From NCBI GenBank assembly GCA_903789615.1, contig CAIFEV010000003.1, positions 186,001-250,000 of the forward strand: DNA of 64,000 nt, read 5' to 3'. The notes below the pieces were generated by a model that was not told the origin of the DNA, searched no databases, and saw nothing but the letters and a program-made list of their open reading frames with translations. Positions 32,638 to 44,733 of the stretch are shown here, one piece after another. A program made the position numbers and the translations under genes. The DNA comes from an uncultured Lachnospiraceae bacterium (GTDB lineage Bacteria > Bacillota > Clostridia > Lachnospirales > Lachnospiraceae). Within the stretch, counting starts at the first letter, position 1. Each line of letters opens with the position of its first letter.

Positions 32638-34386
32638 ATGAAACTGCATATTTCTGGCCTTCTGGCCGCATGCTGTCTTGCCGGCATGAGTATTTTTCAT
32701 GCGCCGTGCGCATACGCTGATGTCACGGGGCAGCCTGTCATCGATACATCCGCGCCGGTAAGCCTTACGATTCACAAGTATGAGAACAATGACGCATATC
32801 AGGTCATCGGGAATGGTTATGTTCAGACTGTACCGGGCACACCGATGGAGGGGATTGAGTATTCCGTGTGCCGGATCGGCAGCTGGACGGCAGCCGGTGA
32901 TGAAAGCGAAGCCGGTTCCTATTTCACGGACCTTCCGGCAGATTTCCTAAAACTTCTGTCTGATGAAGGCGCAGAACTTACGTCCCGGACCGTCGGAGGC
33001 GTTTCTGTTTTTCTTCCGGAAGACACGCAAAGCGCGCTGCAGCGGGCGAATGCCGCCGCCGGTGAAATTCCCGGGGCAGTGCTTTTAATGGACTTTGTTC
33101 GGGAACACAGGGAAGCATCGGGGAAAACCGGGGCAGACGGAACGCTGCAGTTGACGGACCTGGAGCAGGGCGTCTATCTGGTGGCGGAAACGGACACATC
33201 CGGTCTGCACCAGAGAGAGGGAGCGGAAGCCCTGACAAGCGTTCTGGCGGGATCGGAGCCGTTCCTTGTTACGCTTCCCATGACAAGTCAGACAGAGATT
33301 TCCGGGCGCCCGGCAGGCACGCAGTGGCAGTATGAGGTCCACGTCTATCCGAAGAATGCCACGGTCTCCATTCCGAAATACATTGTCGATGAGGGCGGTG
33401 AGGCACTCCTGACAGCCGACGACAGGGCCATCGGACAGGATGCGGTTCAGATTCTTGCACCGCGGGTTCCGGCCGTCAGAGAAAATCAGGCGTATGAGAC
33501 GTACATAGTCACCGATACGATGGACGCCGGGCTTTCATTTGTCAGTGTGGACAGCGTGAAACTCGGCAGCTTTGTGGCTGATCCGAAAGGAATGAGCAGT
33601 TTTTCCGGTTTCCGGGAACTGGAGAAAGACGACTATATCGTCGAGGGGACTCCGGGAAGTCAGTCGTTTCGCGTCATCCTCTCGCAGACCGGACTTGCGG
33701 CGCTGAATTCCGTGAAAACAGAGAGTCAGCTTCTCATTACGTTTACCGGCCGCCTTAACGGCGCCGCGCCGGCGGGGACGGGTGAGAAAACAGCCAATAC
33801 CCCGGAGCTTACGTTTCAGACAAAGGACACTGTCCGTTCAAGCGTGCGGGGCAATACACCCGTCCTGTACACGTATGCGCTCGAACTCACGAAAACAGGC
33901 CTGTCAGACGGGAGTCTCGCCGCCTTTACCGTGGCGCAGGCAGACACGCCGATTACCTTTACCAGAGAGAGTGACGGCGTGTATCACGTGACGGATATAA
34001 CGGCGTCAGAGACCGGCGAAAATCAGGTGCATCCGGACAAGGCGGGAAAACTGCTTCTGAAGGGATTTGACAGCAAAACGTATACATTTACCGAGACGGA
34101 AACGGAAACAGGATGGTCTCTTCTGAAAGAACCGTTCGATATCGTGTTCTCCGGAAATGACCCGGCGGACGGGAGACTGAAGGCGGCAGAACTTGTCACC
34201 GGCGGACAGAGAAACAGTCTGGCAGTGACGGACGGAACCGCGCGCTGCACCGTGCACAATGACAAGGCCGCGATTCTGTATACGGGAGGCAGAGGCCGGC
34301 TTGCTTTTACAGTGTGCGGAGGTGCTGTCCTGTTGATTTCCCTTCTGCTTATGGTCCGGGGCACACGTACGGAACGCAGACGATAA
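32638..34386 (+). CDS. SpaA-type major pilin
   Basis: A 582-residue secreted pilin. A signal peptide (cleaved near CAYADV) is followed by an N-terminal domain and D2-type isopeptide domains. The pilin motif WQYEVHVYPKN (Lys239) is present; this Lys is the attack site in class C sortase polymerisation. An E-box-like TFTETETETGWSLL lies near the C-terminus. The sorting region is ILYTGGRG, a hydrophobic helix, and RGTRTERRR; it aligns with LPXTGG but has Leu where Pro is expected. AAAAGGAG precedes the ATG. It forms a sortase-pilin pair with the previous gene. Confidence 0.88.
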   Translation: MKLHISGLLAACCLAGMSIFHAPCAYADVTGQPVIDTSAPVSLTIHKYENNDAYQVIGNGYVQTVPGTPMEGIEYSVCRIGSWTAAGDESEAGSYFTDLPADFLKLLSDEGAELTSRTVGGVSVFLPEDTQSALQRANAAAGEIPGAVLLMDFVREHREASGKTGADGTLQLTDLEQGVYLVAETDTSGLHQREGAEALTSVLAGSEPFLVTLPMTSQTEISGRPAGTQWQYEVHVYPKNATVSIPKYIVDEGGEALLTADDRAIGQDAVQILAPRVPAVRENQAYETYIVTDTMDAGLSFVSVDSVKLGSFVADPKGMSSFSGFRELEKDDYIVEGTPGSQSFRVILSQTGLAALNSVKTESQLLITFTGRLNGAAPAGTGEKTANTPELTFQTKDTVRSSVRGNTPVLYTYALELTKTGLSDGSLAAFTVAQADTPITFTRESDGVYHVTDITASETGENQVHPDKAGKLLLKGFDSKTYTFTETETETGWSLLKEPFDIVFSGNDPADGRLKAAELVTGGQRNSLAVTDGTARCTVHNDKAAILYTGGRGRLAFTVCGGAVLLISLLLMVRGTRTERRR

Positions 34387-34413
34387 GTTTATACAAATTT
34401 TCCGGGATTCGAG

Positions 34414-34442
34414 TTGAAAAGATGCCTCTTTCCACTTATTAT
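34414..34442 (+). promoter_or_regulatory. Promoter of degV
   Basis: TTGAAA and TATTAT are separated by exactly 17 nt, 80 nt before the chosen ATG of degV and after the pilin stop. Confidence 0.65.
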
Positions 34443-34522
34443 TTTAGCTGGATGAATCAAAAAATCCTGTTTGAGTGTATGGCAGGCGGTTTTCCCGCGG
34501 CCAGGAGAGGATACTACAGACT

Positions 34523-35422
34523 ATGAATGCGTCAAAGACCGCGGTTCTTACAGATTCGGCAGCGGATCTGCCGGATGAGATAAAAGAAAAATATCACATT
34601 TTTACAGTCCGGATGAAAGTCATCTATCATGACCGCATGTACGAAGACGGGGAAATTGACCCGATGTACATCTATGAGCATTTCCGGGAGGAGATTCCGA
34701 AGACTTCGACTCCGAACATGGCGGAGGTCATGGATGTCGTTGACGAGATCAAAGCACAAGGGTATGAAAACATCATCGCTGTCATGATTTCCTGCCATCT
34801 GAGCGGCACATATGGAGTCGTCCGGTCCGCTTTTGAAGAAGAGGGCATGAAAGCCTTCGCGATGGACTCAAAGAACATCTCCATCGGATCCGGGATCTAC
34901 GCGTACTACGCTGCGTATCTGCTGGAACAGGGCGCGTCTTTTGACGAGACGGTTGCGGCACTCAAAAAGAAACAGGAAGAAGGAGCCAGCGTTCTGAACT
35001 TTTACATGGACGGGCTGGATTATCTGGCAAAAGGCGGGCGCATCACACCGGCCGTGGCGCTTGTTGGCAAGGTTCTTCATCTAAAGCCGATCATCGCCTG
35101 TGACAAGGAAGGCGTGTATTATCCGGTCGCCAAGATCCGCGGGCAGGCCAAGGGTGTGAGCCGTCTGGTCGACCTGGTTCTCCCGGACGGTCTGGATATC
35201 TCAAAGTACTGGATAAGCGTCATGACCGGTGACGGCGAGAAGCTCGCCGATCAGGCGATCAAGAGAATCTACGAGAAGTACCCGGCGGCCAACATCATCA
35301 TCCGCAAGCAGATCACTGCGACAATGGCGATCCACACGGGGCCGGGGCTTCTTGGAATCGACCGCTTCGAATACAATAATAAAACTGAGACGGGTGAATC
35401 CTGCTGCGTCAGGGAATTCTGA
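34523..35422 (+). CDS. DegV family fatty-acid-binding protein
   Basis: A 299-residue cytosolic lipid-binding protein. The N-terminal LTDSAADLPDE and the region KTSTPNMAEVMDVVDE, which holds the lipid-contacting residues, mark DegV. Members such as FakB deliver fatty acids to the FakA kinase for phospholipid synthesis; fakA is not seen here. ATG 34523 was chosen because AGGAGAGG is upstream (12 nt, slightly long); the track GTG at 34475 has no such site. Confidence 0.88.
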   Translation: MNASKTAVLTDSAADLPDEIKEKYHIFTVRMKVIYHDRMYEDGEIDPMYIYEHFREEIPKTSTPNMAEVMDVVDEIKAQGYENIIAVMISCHLSGTYGVVRSAFEEEGMKAFAMDSKNISIGSGIYAYYAAYLLEQGASFDETVAALKKKQEEGASVLNFYMDGLDYLAKGGRITPAVALVGKVLHLKPIIACDKEGVYYPVAKIRGQAKGVSRLVDLVLPDGLDISKYWISVMTGDGEKLADQAIKRIYEKYPAANIIIRKQITATMAIHTGPGLLGIDRFEYNNKTETGESCCVREF

Positions 35423-35448
35423 TGCCAGGTGCACAGGTGCTCAGGCGG

Positions 35449-35480
35449 GCCGGTGAAGTTTTCTTTTCACCGGCCTTTTT
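35449..35480 (+). terminator. Terminator of degV
   Basis: GCCGGTGAA and TTCACCGGC pair around GTTTTCTT, followed by TTTTT. It ends directly before the ribosome-binding site of the DUF4317 gene, which must therefore be read through or use a promoter hidden in this region. Confidence 0.85.
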
Positions 35481-35494
35481 AAGAAAGGGAAGGC

Positions 35495-36700
35495 ATGAAC
35501 AGACGGGAACTGAATGAAATAAAGGCTAATTTTGAGCCGGATAACTGCGAGAACGGCATGAGCATCCGCCAGATCGCCGGGGCGTATTTTGACGGAGAGG
35601 GAAAGGAAATTGTCAGCGCAAAGGAAGACCTGGAAAGTCTGAGAGTGGCGGAACGGCTCAAGTATTTTGAAATCTTCCGGAAAGTGCTCTCCGGAACGCC
35701 CGGAAAGAATCAGATAAATCCGGGCTTTTCCGATGATGCTTATGCACCGGACGGCGGACGGGCGATGCTTCTAAAACTGCGGGACAGTGAACTTAAAGAT
35801 GAGGATGCCCTGCAGGATTTTTTTCAGAAAACCGCCTCCAGTCTTTCGATGAAAGGCAATTTCCTGATTCTGCTCGCCTGGCATGCCTATGACCTTCCGG
35901 TCATCACGGAGGACGGAATCCGCGATTCCGAAAATTCAGATGAAGTATTCCGCTATATCATCTGCGCTGTATGCCCGGTAAGTCCGGAAAAGGGAGGACT
36001 GGCTTTTGACAGTGAGCTGCAGCGCTTTCGTGATCTGAACCTTTCGATGGTCGTGAATCCGCCCGTGTGCGGATTCCTGTTTCCGGCATTTAACGACAGA
36101 ACCAGCGACGAGGACAGTCTTCAGTTTTACTCCAAAAACGCCGATGATCTTCAATGCGGCTTTCTTGAGAATGTTCTTTCGTGCCGGAGGACGCTGGGAG
36201 CATCAGAGCAGAAAAGTGTCTTCTGCGATATTGTGAAGACGGCGGTCGGAGACGACATTGACTTTGAAGTGGCCAAGAAGATAGACGACAATCTCCGTGA
36301 ACTCCAGAATGAACAGAAGGCGGAAAACAGGGAAAAAGTGCCGTCCATCGACCGGAAAGAGGCCAGGGAGGTCCTTGAAAAAAGCGGTGTTCCGGAAGAA
36401 AAGCTGGAGACATTCGAGGAACAGTTTGAGATGCAGGCCGGAGAAGGACAGAAGCTTGCCATGACGAACCTGACGAAAGCCAAAGATCTGGTTGTCAGGA
36501 CATCTTCCGTCGTCGTGCACGTGAAACCGGAGGACAGCGATCTTTTGCAGACACGCGAGATCGACGGGGAGGTGTATCTGGTCATCCGCATCGATGAAAA
36601 TCTGAGCGTCAACGGAATCTCCGTGAATCCCGGCACCGGCGAAGTGACGGAGTATCCGGACAGCCCGGAGGAAGAGGACGGCGGGGAACAGATTTCGTGA
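35495..36700 (+). CDS. DUF4317 domain protein
   Basis: A 401-residue soluble, acidic protein matching the DUF4317 family: it starts MNRRELNEIKANFEPDNC and contains IRQIAGAYFDGEGKEI. The function is unknown. AAGAAAGGGA precedes the ATG. It is common in Lachnospiraceae and related Clostridia and is a useful hint to the host lineage. It has no membrane segment or recognised catalytic motif. Confidence 0.85.
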   Translation: MNRRELNEIKANFEPDNCENGMSIRQIAGAYFDGEGKEIVSAKEDLESLRVAERLKYFEIFRKVLSGTPGKNQINPGFSDDAYAPDGGRAMLLKLRDSELKDEDALQDFFQKTASSLSMKGNFLILLAWHAYDLPVITEDGIRDSENSDEVFRYIICAVCPVSPEKGGLAFDSELQRFRDLNLSMVVNPPVCGFLFPAFNDRTSDEDSLQFYSKNADDLQCGFLENVLSCRRTLGASEQKSVFCDIVKTAVGDDIDFEVAKKIDDNLRELQNEQKAENREKVPSIDRKEAREVLEKSGVPEEKLETFEEQFEMQAGEGQKLAMTNLTKAKDLVVRTSSVVVHVKPEDSDLLQTREIDGEVYLVIRIDENLSVNGISVNPGTGEVTEYPDSPEEEDGGEQIS

Positions 36701-36704
36701 CATA

Positions 36705-36726
36705 TGACAAATGGATGCATTTGTCA
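36705..36726. promoter_or_regulatory. Perfect inverted repeat upstream of the V-ATPase operon
   Basis: TGACAAATG-GATG-CATTTGTCA: 9-bp perfect arms with a 4-nt loop, five bases after the DUF4317 stop. No T-run follows. It is either an operator for the V-ATPase operon or an unusual 3'-end hairpin of DUF4317. Confidence 0.45.
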
Positions 36727-36757
36727 CAGATTCTGTTCGTAATCCGGACGGGGAATA

Positions 36758-36766
36758 TGATATAAT
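36758..36766 (+). promoter_or_regulatory. Extended -10 promoter of the V-ATPase operon
   Basis: TGATATAAT is a perfect extended -10 (TGN plus TATAAT), 36 nt before the first ATG. No good -35 is present at 16-18 nt, which is consistent with an extended -10 promoter. Confidence 0.6.
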
Positions 36767-36801
36767 CAATGCTAAATACGTATGACAGCAGAGGTGCTTA
36801 A

Positions 36802-37113
36802 ATGCAGAAAGAGGTTATCGAGCAGATCCGAAGCGCCGAGCAGAAGGCGGAGGCGCTGGAGACGGAAGCGGCGGCGAAGGCCCAGAAAATCATCTCAGAT
36901 GCTGAGAAAGAAGCGGCCGGACTGCTGAAGAAAGAGAAGGAGAAGGCGGAAAACGAGCGCCGGGAGAGCCTGGACGCGGAGAAAAAGCGGATGGACCAGG
37001 AGCTTTCCCGGACGAAAGAGGAGGCGGCCGGAGAGGCGGAAGAGATGCGGAAAGCCGCGGAAGACCGCATGCAGGAAGCGGTGAGCGCGGTCCTTAAGGC
37101 GATGGGCGGCTGA
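36802..37113 (+). CDS. V-type ATPase subunit H/G (peripheral stalk)
   Basis: A 103-residue Ala/Glu/Lys-rich coiled coil (KAEALETEAAAKAQKIISDA) matching the small stalk subunit that pairs with subunit E in the peripheral stalk (NtpF in Enterococcus hirae). It is the first gene of the operon. Low sequence complexity makes direct family recognition weak; its position before the I subunit is the strongest support. Confidence 0.8.
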   Translation: MQKEVIEQIRSAEQKAEALETEAAAKAQKIISDAEKEAAGLLKKEKEKAENERRESLDAEKKRMDQELSRTKEEAAGEAEEMRKAAEDRMQEAVSAVLKAMGG

Positions 37114-37162
37114 CACAGCCGGGAAAGATGTGTCTGCCGATTCGGATGCGGAAAGGAGAAGT

Positions 37163-39648
<2,486 letters not shown>

Positions 39649-39651
39649 TCC

Positions 39652-40251
39652 ATGGCGGGCCTTGAGAAAATCCTTGCTGACATAGAGGAAGAAGCCCGGA
39701 CGGCAGCAGGGAGTAAAACGGATGCTGCACAGAAGAAGGCTGACCAGATCCTGGCGGATGCCAGGAGAGATGCCGATGAAGCGGTGCGGCAGATCCGGGC
39801 AGAGACAAAACGGCAGACGGAGGATCTTGCCAGAAGACAGGCTTCGGCACAGGCACTGGCAAGACGGCAGATGATGCTCGCGGCAAAACAGGATATCCTG
39901 AACGATGCACTTGAGAGAGCAAAGAAAAGTGCCGGACAACTGCCGGAAAAGGAATATTTTGACCTCTGTCTTTTAATGGCAGCAGGTGCCGCCGAAAAGC
40001 GGAGTGGCCGGATTCTGTTCGGACACAGAGATCTGGACAGAATGCCGCCGGATTTCATGGACCGGCTGAAGAGAGCCCTTCCGGAAGGAGCGTCGCTGAC
40101 TCTGGATGAATGCCAGAGAAAGATCGGCAGCGGATTTGTCCTGGATTACGGCGGGGTCGAAGAAGACTGTACGTTTGACGCGGTTTTTGCGGAACGGGAA
40201 TCGGAATTCCGGGACATCTGCAGGGAGATTCTGTTCAGAGAGGAAGCGTGA
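39652..40251 (+). CDS. ntpE: V-type ATPase subunit E
   Basis: A 199-residue peripheral-stalk subunit with a long N-terminal coiled coil (KADQILADARRDADEAVRQI) and a globular C-terminus (SGFVLDYGGVEEDCTFDAVF-type segment, GSGFVLDYGGVEEDCTF). It pairs with the small H/G subunit. It starts three bases after ntpK. Confidence 0.88.
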   Translation: MAGLEKILADIEEEARTAAGSKTDAAQKKADQILADARRDADEAVRQIRAETKRQTEDLARRQASAQALARRQMMLAAKQDILNDALERAKKSAGQLPEKEYFDLCLLMAAGAAEKRSGRILFGHRDLDRMPPDFMDRLKRALPEGASLTLDECQRKIGSGFVLDYGGVEEDCTFDAVFAERESEFRDICREILFREEA

Positions 40252-40255
40252 CTCT

Positions 40256-41221
40256 ATGGCGGATACGAAATATATATACGCTGTCGCCAGAGTGCGCACG
40301 CATGAGAAGGAGCTTCTTGACGCCGGATTTCTGGAGCAGCTGGCGGCGGCTAAGGACGAGCGCTCGGCCCTGAAAATGCTCCATGAGCATGGCTGGGGCT
40401 CCGAAGGCATGAAGGCGGAGGAGATCTTCAGCCGCAAAGAAGACGAGATGTGGGCGTTCATGCGGGAACTGCTCGGCGATATCTCGGTTTTCAATGTGTT
40501 CTTTTACAAAAATGACTTTCACAACCTGAAGGCGGCGATTAAAGAGTCCTGTATCGCCGGGGCACATCCGGGGATTTTCGCGGCGCGGGGTACGCTGGAT
40601 CCGAAGTGGATTCAGGAGAAGATTGACGGGCGCCGGTTTGGCGATCTGCCGGAATCGATGCGCGCCGTTGCAAAAGAAGCAACGGATACGCTGCTCTCGA
40701 CCCGGGACGGACAGCTTTGCGACATCATCGTTGACGCCGGAGCGCTTCGTGCGATCAAAAAGGCAGGGCAGGAGTCAGAGAGCGAAATTCTGAAGCAGTA
40801 CGGAGAACTGACGGTGGCATCATCGGACATCAAGATTGCCGTGAGAGCCGCACGGATCGGAAAATCGCCCGATTTCATGAAGATGGCACTGGTCCCGTGT
40901 GACACACTGGATGTGAAGGAACTGGGCGAGGCGGCGGCAAGGGGCGTGGACGCAGTCTATGATGTTCTGAACCGGACACCGTACCATGCGGATGTCGATA
41001 TCCTGAAGAAGAGCATGGCTCAGTTTGAGCGGCGCTGTGATGACCGTCTGATCGAGGCAATCCGTCCGCAGCGGCACAATTCCTTCGGCCTCGGGCCGCT
41101 GGCTGCGTATATTCTGGCGACAGAGACGGAAATCCGGAGCGTTCGGATCATACTTTCCGGGAAGAGAAATCATTTTCCGGAAGAGTATATCCGGGAAAGG
41201 ATCAGGCTGACGTATGCTTAA
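40256..41221 (+). CDS. ntpC: V-type ATPase subunit C (central stalk cap, d-like)
   Basis: A 321-residue helical protein that couples the central stalk to the rotor ring. DTKYIYAVARVRTHEKELL at the N-terminus and the C-terminal IRSVRIILSGKRNHFPEEYI match the NtpC/AtpC family. ATG 40256 follows the E gene stop by four bases; the longer track ORF at 40106 runs over subunit E. Confidence 0.9.
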   Translation: MADTKYIYAVARVRTHEKELLDAGFLEQLAAAKDERSALKMLHEHGWGSEGMKAEEIFSRKEDEMWAFMRELLGDISVFNVFFYKNDFHNLKAAIKESCIAGAHPGIFAARGTLDPKWIQEKIDGRRFGDLPESMRAVAKEATDTLLSTRDGQLCDIIVDAGALRAIKKAGQESESEILKQYGELTVASSDIKIAVRAARIGKSPDFMKMALVPCDTLDVKELGEAAARGVDAVYDVLNRTPYHADVDILKKSMAQFERRCDDRLIEAIRPQRHNSFGLGPLAAYILATETEIRSVRIILSGKRNHFPEEYIRERIRLTYA

Positions 41222-41561
41222 AGTGGCAGTCATGGGCGACTGGGACAGTATTTACGGCTTCGGCGCCCTGGGAATGGATACGTTCCGCTTTGACGAGATG
41301 AACGCACAGACGGCCGGGAAACAGCTTGAGCAGCTTTTTCACAGCGGATATGGTGTTGTGTATATCACGGAGTGGCTTGCGGAAAGAATCCCGAGGGAAA
41401 TCGAGAGCTGCCGGTCTGTGCCGGGAAAAACCGTTGTTCTGATCCCCGGAATTTCCGGCAATACAGGCGACGGGATCCGGAACGTCAAAAGGACTGTTGA
41501 ACAGGCTGTTGGATCGGATATCCTGTTTGGCGGCAGTGACAATGGGAACGATGACAGATAA
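41214..41561 (+). CDS. ntpG: V-type ATPase subunit F (NtpG)
   Basis: A 115-residue small central-stalk subunit: VAVMGDWDSIYGFGALGMDT is the Rossmann-like N-terminus and VVYITEWLAERIP follows. It interacts with subunit D in the rotor shaft. The ATG lies inside the end of ntpC with 8 nt overlap (ATGCTTAA), indicating coupled translation. Confidence 0.88.
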   Translation: MLKVAVMGDWDSIYGFGALGMDTFRFDEMNAQTAGKQLEQLFHSGYGVVYITEWLAERIPREIESCRSVPGKTVVLIPGISGNTGDGIRNVKRTVEQAVGSDILFGGSDNGNDDR

Positions 41562-41576
41562 CGAGAGAGGATAGGC

Positions 41577-43355
41577 ATGGGAGTAACCGGAGTAATTAAG
41601 AAAGTCGCCGGACCGCTGGTTGTCGCCAAAGACATGGGCGGTGCGAACATGTACGATGTTGTCCGGGTCAGCAGGCAGCACCTTATCGGCGAAATAATCG
41701 AAATGCATGGAGATGAAGCGTCGATTCAGGTTTATGAAGAGACGGCCGGACTGGCACCGGGCGAACCGGTAGAGTCTACCGGTGAACCGATGAGCGTGGA
41801 ACTGGGCCCCGGCCTGATCGGCAGTATTTATGACGGCATTCAGAGACCGCTGGATGACATCATGAAAGTGACGGGGAATAACCTTCTGGAGCGGGGCGTG
41901 TCCGTTCCGGCTCTGAAGCGGGACCCGCTGTGGCATTTCACGCCGGCTGTCAAAGCAGGCGATGCGGTCACGGGCGGTGACTGTCTCGGGACGGTTCAGG
42001 AGACGGCGATTGTCGTTCAGAAGATCATGGTTCCGCCACTTCTGAAAGGAACCGTGACGGAAATTCAGGAAGGCGATTTTCATGTGACCGATGTCGTCGC
42101 AAAGCTCACGGATGAGGACGGAGAGGTTCACGAGCTGACGATGCTGCAGCGCTGGCCGGTCCGCAGAGAGCGTCCGTACAGGAGCAAACTTTCGCCGGAT
42201 CAGCCGCTCATCACCGGACAGCGTGTAATCGACACCCTGTTTCCGATCGCCAAGGGCGGTGTGGCAGCCGTCCCGGGACCGTTCGGATCCGGCAAGACAG
42301 TTGTGCAGCATCAGCTCGCGAAATGGGCGGACGCGGATATCGTCGTCTACATCGGCTGCGGCGAGCGCGGCAATGAGATGACCGATGTACTGAATGAATT
42401 TCCGGCTCTGAAGGATCCGAAGACGGGACATTCTCTGATGGAAAGAACCGTACTGATTGCCAATACATCAGATATGCCCGTTGCTGCCCGTGAGGCCTCC
42501 ATTTACACAGGTATCACAATTGCGGAGTATTTCCGCGACATGGGATATTCCGTGGCACTTATGGCGGATTCCACATCCCGCTGGGCCGAGGCTCTGCGCG
42601 AGATGTCCGGACGTTTGGAAGAGATGCCCGGCGAGGAAGGCTATCCGGCTTACCTCTCGTCCCGTCTGGCGCAGTTCTACGAACGCGCGGGCCGTGTTCA
42701 GACGCTGGGAAGCCACCCGCAGGAGGGTGCCCTCTCGGTTATCGGCGCTGTTTCACCGGCCGGCGGTGATATCTCCGAGCCGGTCACGCAGGCGACACTG
42801 CGTATTGTCAAGGTATTCTGGAGTCTGGATTCGCAGCTCGCCTATAAGCGCCATTTCCCGGCGATTAACTGGCTGACGTCCTATTCGCTGTACCTCGAAT
42901 CCCTCGGCAGATGGTTTGACGAGCGGACCGGCGGCGAGTGGATGAAACTGCGCGGACGCCTGATGCTCATCCTGCACGAGGAATCCCGGCTCAATGAGAT
43001 GGTACAGATGGTCGGCATGGATGCACTTTCCGCCCCGGATCGCATCACCATGGAAGCGGCGAGATCCATCCGCGAGGATTATCTGCATCAGAATGCATTC
43101 CATGAAACCGATACCTATACGTCTCTGCACAAGCAGCACAAGCTTATGCTTCTGATTCTGAAGTGGTATGACGATGCCGAGGAAGCCCTGAAACACGGCG
43201 CATCTGCCGACAAGCTCATCTCGATGCCCGTCCGCGAGGAAATCGGACGTTTCAAGTATGTGGCTGAGAAAGAGACGGACGAGCAGTATGAAACCATAAG
43301 CAGGGAGCTCGACAAGGAAATGGCGGACGCGGAAGATGAGAAGGAGGCGCTCTGA
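41577..43355 (+). CDS. ntpA: V-type ATPase catalytic subunit A
   Basis: A 592-residue catalytic subunit. Walker A is [13 protein letters not shown] and the catalytic-site sequence [13 protein letters not shown] follows; [20 protein letters not shown] and the bulge domain (residues about 110-180) mark the A subunit as distinct from B. It hydrolyses or makes ATP in the A3B3 head. Its TGA overlaps the ntpB ATG by one base. Confidence 0.95.
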   Translation: MGVTGVIKKVAGPLVVAKDMGGANMYDVVRVSRQHLIGEIIEMHGDEASIQVYEETAGLAPGEPVESTGEPMSVELGPGLIGSIYDGIQRPLDDIMKVTGNNLLERGVSVPALKRDPLWHFTPAVKAGDAVTGGDCLGTVQETAIVVQKIMVPPLLKGTVTEIQEGDFHVTDVVAKLTDEDGEVHELTMLQRWPVRRERPYRSKLSPDQPLITGQRVIDTLFPIAKGGVAAVPGPFGSGKTVVQHQLAKWADADIVVYIGCGERGNEMTDVLNEFPALKDPKTGHSLMERTVLIANTSDMPVAAREASIYTGITIAEYFRDMGYSVALMADSTSRWAEALREMSGRLEEMPGEEGYPAYLSSRLAQFYERAGRVQTLGSHPQEGALSVIGAVSPAGGDISEPVTQATLRIVKVFWSLDSQLAYKRHFPAINWLTSYSLYLESLGRWFDERTGGEWMKLRGRLMLILHEESRLNEMVQMVGMDALSAPDRITMEAARSIREDYLHQNAFHETDTYTSLHKQHKLMLLILKWYDDAEEALKHGASADKLISMPVREEIGRFKYVAEKETDEQYETISRELDKEMADAEDEKEAL

Positions 43356-44728
43356 TGGCCAGGGAATACAGAACCATTCAGGAAATTGCAGGACCTCTGA
43401 TGCTTGTCCGCGGCGTCGAAGGCGTCGCGTACGATGAACTTGGAGAAATCGAACTTGCAGATGGCGAACGCCGCAGATGCAGAGTCCTGGAAATTGACGG
43501 CGGAAACGCGCTGGTACAGTTGTTTGAGAATTCGGCCGGCATAAATCTGAAGACTTCAAAGGTCCGGTTTCTCGGAAGAGGCATGCAGCTGGGAGTTTCG
43601 GAGGACATGCTCTCCAGAGTATTCGATGGACTTGGCAATCCGATTGACGGCGGACCGGAGATCCTGCCGGACGAGCGGAAGGATATCAACGGACTGCCGA
43701 TGAATCCGGCTGCCCGTGCATATCCGGAAGAATTTATTCAGACCGGCATCTCCGCGATCGACGGACTGAACACGCTGGTCCGCGGACAGAAGCTGCCGAT
43801 TTTCTCGGCTTCCGGTCTGCCGCATGCACAGCTGGCGGCCCAGATCGCAAGACAGGCCAAGGTGGTCGGTACAGATGAGCCGTTTGCCGTTGTTTTCGCC
43901 GCAATGGGTATTACGTTCGAGGAAGCCGAGTATTTCAAGAATTCGTTCCGGGAGACGGGCGCTCTTGACAGGGCGGTTCTTTTCATGAACCTCGCCAATG
44001 ACCCGGCTGTCGAGCGTATCGCGACACCGCGAATGGCCCTGACGGCAGCCGAGTATCTGGCGTTTGAAAAGGACATGCACGTTCTTGTCATCATGACGGA
44101 TATCACGAACTACGCCGATGCGCTCCGTGAAATTTCCGCAGCCCGCAAGGAAGTTCCGGGCCGCCGCGGTTATCCGGGATACATGTACACAGACCTGGCA
44201 TCGCTCTATGAAAGAGCTGGACGTCAGAAAGGAAAGAAGGGATCTATCACCCTGATTCCGATCCTGACAATGCCGGAAGATGATAAGACGCACCCGATTC
44301 CCGATCTGACCGGATACATCACTGAAGGACAGATTATTCTCTCGAGAGATCTGTACCGCAAGGGCATCGAACCGCCGATCGACGTTTTGCCGTCGCTGTC
44401 GCGTCTGAAGGACAAGGGCATCGGCAAGGGCAAGACCCGCGAAGATCATGCGGATACGATGAACCAGCTGTTTGCCGCATATGCGCGGGGCAAGGACGCA
44501 AAGGAACTGATGACAATCCTCGGCGAGGCTGCCCTGACCGATGTTGACAAACTGTACGCGAAGTTCGCTGATGCGTTTGAACAGGAATATGTGTCGCAGG
44601 GATACCGCACAGACCGCAGTATCGAGGAAACGCTGGATACCGGCTGGAAACTGCTGCGGATTCTGCCGAGAACAGAGCTGAAGCGTATCAAGGAAGAATA
44701 CCTTGACGAGTATTACGACAGAAAGTAA
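43355..44728 (+). CDS. ntpB: V-type ATPase regulatory subunit B
   Basis: A 457-residue B subunit, which binds nucleotide but lacks a full Walker A ([19 protein letters not shown] stands in that place). The segments [22 protein letters not shown] and [20 protein letters not shown] are typical. It completes the A3B3 head. Confidence 0.95.
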   Translation: MAREYRTIQEIAGPLMLVRGVEGVAYDELGEIELADGERRRCRVLEIDGGNALVQLFENSAGINLKTSKVRFLGRGMQLGVSEDMLSRVFDGLGNPIDGGPEILPDERKDINGLPMNPAARAYPEEFIQTGISAIDGLNTLVRGQKLPIFSASGLPHAQLAAQIARQAKVVGTDEPFAVVFAAMGITFEEAEYFKNSFRETGALDRAVLFMNLANDPAVERIATPRMALTAAEYLAFEKDMHVLVIMTDITNYADALREISAARKEVPGRRGYPGYMYTDLASLYERAGRQKGKKGSITLIPILTMPEDDKTHPIPDLTGYITEGQIILSRDLYRKGIEPPIDVLPSLSRLKDKGIGKGKTREDHADTMNQLFAAYARGKDAKELMTILGEAALTDVDKLYAKFADAFEQEYVSQGYRTDRSIEETLDTGWKLLRILPRTELKRIKEEYLDEYYDRK

Positions 44729-44733
44729 GGTGA

